Under the pieces are notes generated by a model. It ran no database searches. It was not told the origin of the DNA and saw nothing but the letters and a program-made list of their open reading frames with translations. Made by a program: the position numbers and the translations under genes. Below, piece after piece: positions 7,478 through 10,529 of a stretch of 10,529 nucleotides of DNA. Each line of letters opens with the position of its first letter. The stretch's first letter is position 1. The stretch comes from Actinomycetota bacterium (GTDB lineage: Bacteria; Actinomycetota; Thermoleophilia; Gaiellales; Gaiellaceae), in contig JACCRW010000186.1 in assembly GCA_013813345.1 (NCBI GenBank), positions 1 through 10,529 on the forward strand. The letters are read 5' to 3'.

Positions 7478-8400
7478 TCGCGGCCGATTCCGCGCTCGCG
7501 GGCACGGTCGAGCACGGCGACTCCGACGGCGACATCCCACGCGGCGAGCCCGTTCGACTTGAAGACCGCGATGTCGGTCTCGGCCCCACGGCCCGGAACG
7601 GTGCCGGCGACGACGTCCTGGAGCTCGTACACCTCGAGCCAGTCGATCACACCGTGGGCCACCGGCTCGATCAGGTCGCCCGACTCGAGCTTCGCCTGCT
7701 CGCGGGAGTCGCAGCAGACGAACGTCGCCCGCTCGAGGACGACGTCGTCGAGCTCGCGCGCACGGCGATCGTTGGCGCCGATCGCGCAGACGAGCGCACC
7801 TTCCTCCAGCCACTCGCCGCGGAGGACGGGATCCTTGGAAGTGGTAGCGGTGACGACGATGTCCTGCGCCGCCGCCTCGCGCGGGCTCTCCGCAGGTGCC
7901 GCGCCGGTCTTCGCACAGAACGCGGCCAGCTTCTCAGGCGTGCGGCAGAAGGCGATCACACGCTCGATCGTCGGGACGGCTGCGCGGATCGCCTCGACCT
8001 GCGACTCGGCCTGCCAGCCGCAGCCGATCACGCCGAGGCTCGTCGCAGCTGAGCGCGCGAGGTACTTCGCGGCCACACCGCTCGCCGCGCCGGTACGTCG
8101 CTGTCCGAGTGCATCTGCCTCGAGCACGGCCGCAAGCTCGCCGCTCGCGAGCGAGAAGAGGCAGACCACGAACGAGAGCCTCCCGCCCACGACCGTGTAG
8201 GACTTCAGGCCCGCGTAGCCGAGCTCCGGGTCGACCGCGGCCATGAGCGCGAAGGAGCCGTCGTCGAGCGCGAGGCGGCGGCGCGGGACGTTCTCGACCC
8301 GACCGCCCGCGAGCCGGCGGAACGATTCCTCGACGACCGGTAGCGCCTCGGCCGGCGTCAGGAGCGCTGCGACATCCACTTCGGCGAGAAAGAGCGGCAC
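7471..8400 (-). CDS. Ornithine cyclodeaminase / mu-crystallin family protein (NAD(P)-dependent)
   Basis: At 309 residues, this soluble protein has the family's two-part layout: an N-terminal substrate/dimer domain and a Rossmann NAD(P) domain. Lys66 in YAGLKSYT matches the conserved substrate lysine. RRTGAASGVAAKYLA (101-115) is the family helix, and LGVIGCGWQAES (122-133) is the glycine-rich dinucleotide loop. GANDRRARELD (208-218) aligns with a segment that carries a catalytic Asp in true ornithine cyclodeaminase and in archaeal alanine dehydrogenase. Here that position is Asn210, so neither activity should be assumed, and an imine or keto-acid reductase is possible. The start is a GTG at 8400, seven bases after the DUF421 stop. 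The gene is therefore probably the last of a three-gene operon. The link between an amino-acid-type enzyme and the two membrane proteins is not understood. Confidence 0.92.
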   Translation of the reverse strand: MPLFLAEVDVAALLTPAEALPVVEESFRRLAGGRVENVPRRRLALDDGSFALMAAVDPELGYAGLKSYTVVGGRLSFVVCLFSLASGELAAVLEADALGQRRTGAASGVAAKYLARSAATSLGVIGCGWQAESQVEAIRAAVPTIERVIAFCRTPEKLAAFCAKTGAAPAESPREAAAQDIVVTATTSKDPVLRGEWLEEGALVCAIGANDRRARELDDVVLERATFVCCDSREQAKLESGDLIEPVAHGVIDWLEVYELQDVVAGTVPGRGAETDIAVFKSNGLAAWDVAVGVAVLDRARERGIGREL

Positions 8401-8407
8401 CGCGCCT

Positions 8408-8854
8408 CTACGAGTCGCGCTTGGGGATGAAGCTGATCCGGCCGTTCGTCTCGAGCACCGCCCAGCGCAGGTCGGCGAGCGAGTCGAACTGCTGCAGTCG
8501 CGCCTCGGCCGCGAGCTCCTCGTGCGTGATCCGGTTCCGCCGTAGGTTGCGGTCGATTGGCTTGCCGTCCTCGAGCACGATCACCGGCTCGCCGTCGAGC
8601 GCCGGGCGAAGCCGTGGGAAGCGAAAGCTCGCGTACGAGACGAAGACCGTGAGCAGGCCGATCGTGCTGCCCACGAGCAGGGCTCCGGTCACGGAGAAGT
8701 CGTTCTGCGTCACTCCCTGCTGGACGAGGTCGCCGATCATCACGAGCATGATCAGGTCGAACGGCTGAAGCGAGGACAGCTCCCGACGACCGATCACTCG
8801 CGTGAGCAGGAAGACGAAGAAGAACGCGATCAGGGCGCGAATGACGAGATCCAT
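8408..8854 (-). CDS. DUF421 membrane protein (YetF/YcaP type)
   Basis: This 148-residue protein has three hydrophobic segments (about 4-20, 33-47 and 56-75). They are followed by a soluble tail that probably faces the cytosol. The signature IGRRELSSLQPFDLIMLVMI (21-40) followed by GDLVQQGV is characteristic of DUF421. The tail contains DGEPVIVLEDGKPIDRNLRRNRIT and a helical stretch, EELAAEARLQQFDSLADL, as in YetF-type proteins. The family's biochemical role is not firmly known. In Bacillus some members are sporulation-linked or affect spore germination. The ATG at 8854 overlaps the stop of the upstream membrane protein as TGATG, which implies coupled translation. Length and domain order look complete for a short actinobacterial member. 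Confidence 0.93.
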   Translation of the reverse strand: MDLVIRALIAFFFVFLLTRVIGRRELSSLQPFDLIMLVMIGDLVQQGVTQNDFSVTGALLVGSTIGLLTVFVSYASFRFPRLRPALDGEPVIVLEDGKPIDRNLRRNRITHEELAAEARLQQFDSLADLRWAVLETNGRISFIPKRDS

Positions 8855-9378
8855 CAGGGATACACCGTCAGCGTCCGGTCGATGTGGAGGAGCGGCGTCG
8901 TCCCGTCCTGGAGCTCGACGTCCTGCGCGCGGCGGCCCACGTTCGTCGGGTTGACCTGGAAGTGGAGGAAGAAGACGTGCTTCGTGCCGGCACGGACCCG
9001 GCCGAGGTCGAAGGCGAGCTTGCCGTCGCGGTTTGCCTCACCCACTGGCGACGGCTCGACGGTGTTCAGCGTGATCCCCTCGAGCCAGCCCGGGTCGAGG
9101 ACGAGCGTGGCCGCTTCGAGCTCGCGCTCGGCTCTGATCGTGAAGCGCGACATGAAGAAGAGCCCGCTGCGCAGCCTGCGCGGGGAGTAGACCTCGAGCT
9201 CGATCCCGTCGGCCGAGGCGGTGTCGGTGTGGGGGCGCTGGCCGAAGACGTTCGCGAGCCCGAGCAGGAGGAGGACGCCGAGCAAGGCCAGGATCGCCCA
9301 GCGCACGTAGGGTCGATTCTCCCGGCCGATGAGATCCCGGTGGCGTTGGAGCGTCAGCTGGTCGGGCGCGGAGGCCAC
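8854..9378 (-). CDS. Single-pass membrane protein with predicted extracytoplasmic beta-rich domain, DUF421 partner
   Basis: I do not recognise a named family. From the GTG at 9378 the protein has 174 residues: a short charged cytosolic N-terminus (MASAPDQLTLQRHRDLIGRE), then one membrane helix at about 25-45 (YVRWAILALLGVLLLLGLAN). The remaining roughly 125 residues are strand-rich (GIELEVYSPRRLRSGLFFMS, KHVFFLHFQVNPTNVGRR, HIDRTLTVYP) and read like a beta-sandwich outside the membrane. The frame is open as far as a GTG at 9516. The extra 46 codons use A/T-ending and rare codons (AGA, CGA, AGT, CCA) and contain a strong hairpin, so I place the start at 9378. Its stop overlaps the DUF421 ATG (TGATG), suggesting the two proteins are made in equal amounts and may form a complex. 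No export signal other than the helix is present. Confidence 0.74.
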   Translation of the reverse strand: MASAPDQLTLQRHRDLIGRENRPYVRWAILALLGVLLLLGLANVFGQRPHTDTASADGIELEVYSPRRLRSGLFFMSRFTIRAERELEAATLVLDPGWLEGITLNTVEPSPVGEANRDGKLAFDLGRVRAGTKHVFFLHFQVNPTNVGRRAQDVELQDGTTPLLHIDRTLTVYP

Positions 9379-9543
9379 GGCGAGACGTTCGTCCGCGAGT
9401 GCCGCACTCCTACGCCCCAAAGAGAAGACCGCGGAGGGGAGCCGCGGTCTTCGAGGGGTTGGAACTGGGAGGTTGGTACCCCAGGTATCGGCTCTCGTCG
9501 CATCGGCCGTAGTCACCCATTCGAGTGATCTGACGCGACGGGG
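9379..9543. other. 165-base spacer between the molybdoenzyme and the DUF421 operon
   Basis: This is the only sizeable non-coding gap in the window. Besides the 11-bp hairpin it holds CTGGG/CCCAG (5-bp stem, about 9465-9484) and an imperfect AGTCAC/GTGATCT inverted repeat near 9511-9531. I compared it by eye with common riboswitch cores and tRNA features and found no match. No clear TANNNT box sits just before the GTG at 9378. Confidence 0.45.
9415..9458 (-). terminator. Strong hairpin, likely terminator or attenuator
   Basis: GAAGACCGCGG (9424-9434) and CCGCGGTCTTC (9442-9452) form a perfect 11-bp stem with a 7-base loop. An outer CCCC/GGGG pair (9415-9418 and 9455-9458) could extend it. Read on the minus strand, it lies about 90 bases past the sulfite-oxidase-like stop and is followed by TCTTT, weakly pyrimidine-rich. 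It could end that transcript or attenuate entry into the next gene. No plus-strand gene upstream would need it. Confidence 0.6.
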
Positions 9544-10149
9544 CTAGAAGGCGTAGCGCTGCTCTCTAAACGGATCCGCGTCGTTGTGGTAGCCATAGCG
9601 CTCCCAGAACCCCGGCTTGTCGGAGCCCGAGAGCTCGATCCCGCGCAGCCACTTGGCGCTCTTCCAGAAGTACTTGCCGGGGATCACGAGCCGCAGCGGC
9701 CAGCCGTGCTCGGGCGCGAGCGGCTCACCGTCCGCCTCGTAGGCGAGCAGGGCGCCCTCGTCCCGGAGGAAGCCGATCGGCACGTTCGCGGTGAAGCCTT
9801 GCTCGGCGTGCGCGATCGCGAAGCGCGCGCTCGGCTTCGGGCGGATGAGCGCCTCGAGCTCCCGCCAGGCGACCCCCTTGAAGGTCATGTCGAACCTGCT
9901 CCAGCGGGTGACGCAGTGGATGTCCTGAGTCACCTCGACGGTCGGAAGCGCTGCGAGCTCCTTCCACTCGAGCGTGAGCTCGTGCTCGACCTCGCCCCAG
10001 ACGCGGAAGTCCCAGGTCTCGAGCTCCGTCTGCGGGATCGAGCCGGCGTGCAGGACCGGCCATTTCTCGGTCAGATACTGACCAGGCGGTAGTCGCGCCG
10101 GGTCGTAGCCGGCATCGATCACCTTCTTTTCCGCCTTGGAACGGAACAC
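9544..10149 (-). CDS. Cytosolic sulfite-oxidase-like molybdopterin oxidoreductase
   Basis: This 201-residue protein of the oxidoreductase molybdopterin-binding (sulfite oxidase) fold begins MFRSKAEKKVIDAGYDPARLPPGQYLTEKWPVLH. The conserved metal-ligand cysteine is Cys79 in QDIHCVTRWSRFD. Other family marks are GVAWRELEALIRPKP, EHGWPLRLVIPGKYFWKSAKWL and PGFWERYGYHND. It has no TAT or Sec signal and no heme or dimerisation domain, so it is the short, cytosolic sulfite-oxidase-like type common in actinobacteria. Substrate and electron partner are unknown. The minus frame stays open upstream of 10149, but that stretch overlaps the divergent ygfZ-like gene and lacks family similarity. The GTG at 10149 matches the normal N-terminus. 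A TACTGT box lies seven bases upstream. Only 18 bases separate its start codon from that of the divergent gene. Confidence 0.93.
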   Translation of the reverse strand: MFRSKAEKKVIDAGYDPARLPPGQYLTEKWPVLHAGSIPQTELETWDFRVWGEVEHELTLEWKELAALPTVEVTQDIHCVTRWSRFDMTFKGVAWRELEALIRPKPSARFAIAHAEQGFTANVPIGFLRDEGALLAYEADGEPLAPEHGWPLRLVIPGKYFWKSAKWLRGIELSGSDKPGFWERYGYHNDADPFREQRYAF

Positions 10150-10155
10150 CGTCTC

Positions 10156-10161
10156 TACAGT
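10156..10161 (+). promoter_or_regulatory. Possible -10 box for the ygfZ-like gene
   Basis: TACAGT, then six bases (AACGGG) and the ATG at 10168. It overlaps the opposite-strand candidate TACTGT through the near-palindrome TACAGTA. A TTGGAA at 10136-10141 is a poor -35 match, with a short 14-base spacer. Confidence 0.4.
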
Positions 10162-10162
10162 A
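10157..10162 (-). promoter_or_regulatory. Possible -10 box for the sulfite-oxidase-like gene
   Basis: TACTGT on the minus strand, seven bases (AGAGACG) before the GTG at 10149. Sharing bases with the plus-strand box would make polymerase binding on the two strands mutually exclusive. No convincing -35 hexamer is seen. Confidence 0.4.
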
Positions 10163-10167
10163 ACGGG

Positions 10168-10529
10168 ATGCGCATCGCGCAACGTCCACGTTCGTTCGTC
10201 CGGGTTGTCGGGCCGGACGCCGAGGAGTACCTGAACCGGATGGTCTCGAACGACGTCGCCGCGCTCGGTCTCCACGAGGCCTGCGATGCACTGCTGCTCA
10301 CCCCGAAGGCGCGGATCGTGGCGCCCCTCGTCGTTCTCCGCCGCAGCCACGACGACTTCCTCCTTCTCACTGAGCCCGAGCTGGGCGAGCGCGTCCGCGC
10401 GGAGCTCGTTCGCTCGCGCTTCGCCGCGAAGGCGGAGATCGAGCTCGAGCCGCACACATCGCACGTGGTCTTCGGTGGAGAGGGGATCGCCACCGCCGCC
10501 TACGGCAAGCCGGCCGCGGAGGTACTCGA
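10168..10529 (+). CDS. ygfZ: YgfZ/GcvT-like folate-binding protein (3' end outside window)
   Basis: The first 120 residues are visible, and the frame runs off the right edge. They begin MRIAQRPRSFVRVVGPDAEE, then YLNRMVSNDVAALGLHEACDALLLTPKARIVAPLVVLRR. This matches the N-terminal part of the YgfZ/GcvT fold, which normally reads as GxDAxxFLQGxxTNDVxxL followed by a KGR turn (here LTPKARI). YgfZ binds tetrahydrofolate and supports iron-sulfur enzyme assembly or repair in the cytosol. The diagnostic KGCYxGQE motif lies further on and would fall outside the window, so an aminomethyltransferase paralogue cannot be strictly excluded. The ATG at 10168 is preferred because the similarity starts within ten residues and a TACAGT hexamer lies six bases before it. 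The gene diverges from the sulfite-oxidase-like gene with an 18-base gap. Confidence 0.82.
   Translation, partial: MRIAQRPRSFVRVVGPDAEEYLNRMVSNDVAALGLHEACDALLLTPKARIVAPLVVLRRSHDDFLLLTEPELGERVRAELVRSRFAAKAEIELEPHTSHVVFGGEGIATAAYGKPAAEVL

Noticed and set aside
9379..9516. Longer start (GTG 9516) for the DUF421 partner protein
   Set aside because: The extra codons use A/T-rich third positions and rare Arg codons, contain the 11-bp hairpin, and have no ribosome site or -10 box before them.
9379..9543. Known riboswitch or tRNA in the spacer (a TTCGAG T-loop-like string near 9518)
   Set aside because: No acceptor, D or anticodon arms fit, and no conserved riboswitch core (TPP, SAM, cobalamin, c-di-GMP, c-di-AMP, fluoride, guanidine) was recognised by eye.
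10150..10464. N-terminal extension of the sulfite-oxidase-like protein to 306 aa
   Set aside because: It is antisense to the ygfZ-like gene, which has clear family similarity. The molybdoenzyme family normally starts near the GTG at 10149.

Overview
This is a very GC-rich, tightly packed bacterial window. Codons end mostly in G or C, GTG starts are common, and stop/start overlaps such as GTGA and TGATG recur. The gene content is a futalosine-pathway menaquinone gene, a DtxR-type metalloregulator, a cytosolic sulfite-oxidase-like protein, a PcaF/PaaJ-like thiolase, DUF421 and DUF885 proteins, and several small proteins I cannot name. This suggests an actinobacterium, most likely of the deep Thermoleophilia/Solirubrobacterales/Gaiellales type. 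That placement is inference from style and gene content; no rRNA gene is present to confirm it.

Layout. (1) Positions 1-6346, minus strand, look like one long operon. In transcription order it holds mqnD-like, a thiolase, a DUF885 HEAYPGHH metallopeptidase, an aldehyde dehydrogenase, an MFS transporter, and a two-helix membrane protein cut by the left edge. The first four genes are joined by 0- to 4-base junctions (TAGATG, TGATG, GTGA), which suggests translational coupling. (2) Diverging from mqnD at 6412 is a short DtxR/MntR-type regulator. It converges, with overlapping stop codons, on a minus-strand hypothetical gene (6867-7211). That gene in turn diverges from a 76-aa plus-strand hypothetical gene (7235-7465). 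(3) Positions 7471-9378, minus strand, hold a single-pass membrane protein with a predicted outside domain, then DUF421, then an ornithine-cyclodeaminase/mu-crystallin-family protein. (4) A 165-base gap with a strong 11-bp hairpin separates this from a sulfite-oxidase-like molybdoenzyme (9544-10149, minus). The molybdoenzyme diverges from a YgfZ/GcvT-like folate-binding protein cut by the right edge.

The most coherent observation not tied to any one gene is at the three divergent junctions. All six outward-facing start codons have a TANNNT hexamer 5-7 bases upstream, with almost no room for a leader. This fits leaderless transcription from very compact back-to-back promoters. In contrast, the genes inside the operons are joined by overlaps.

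I see no mobile element, CRISPR array, tRNA, rRNA or toxin-antitoxin system. Most of the window is core metabolism. The less-described parts are the small unknown proteins, the DUF421 partner protein, the unusual mqnD-led operon, and the MFS gene, which has no recognisable start codon where its first helix begins.
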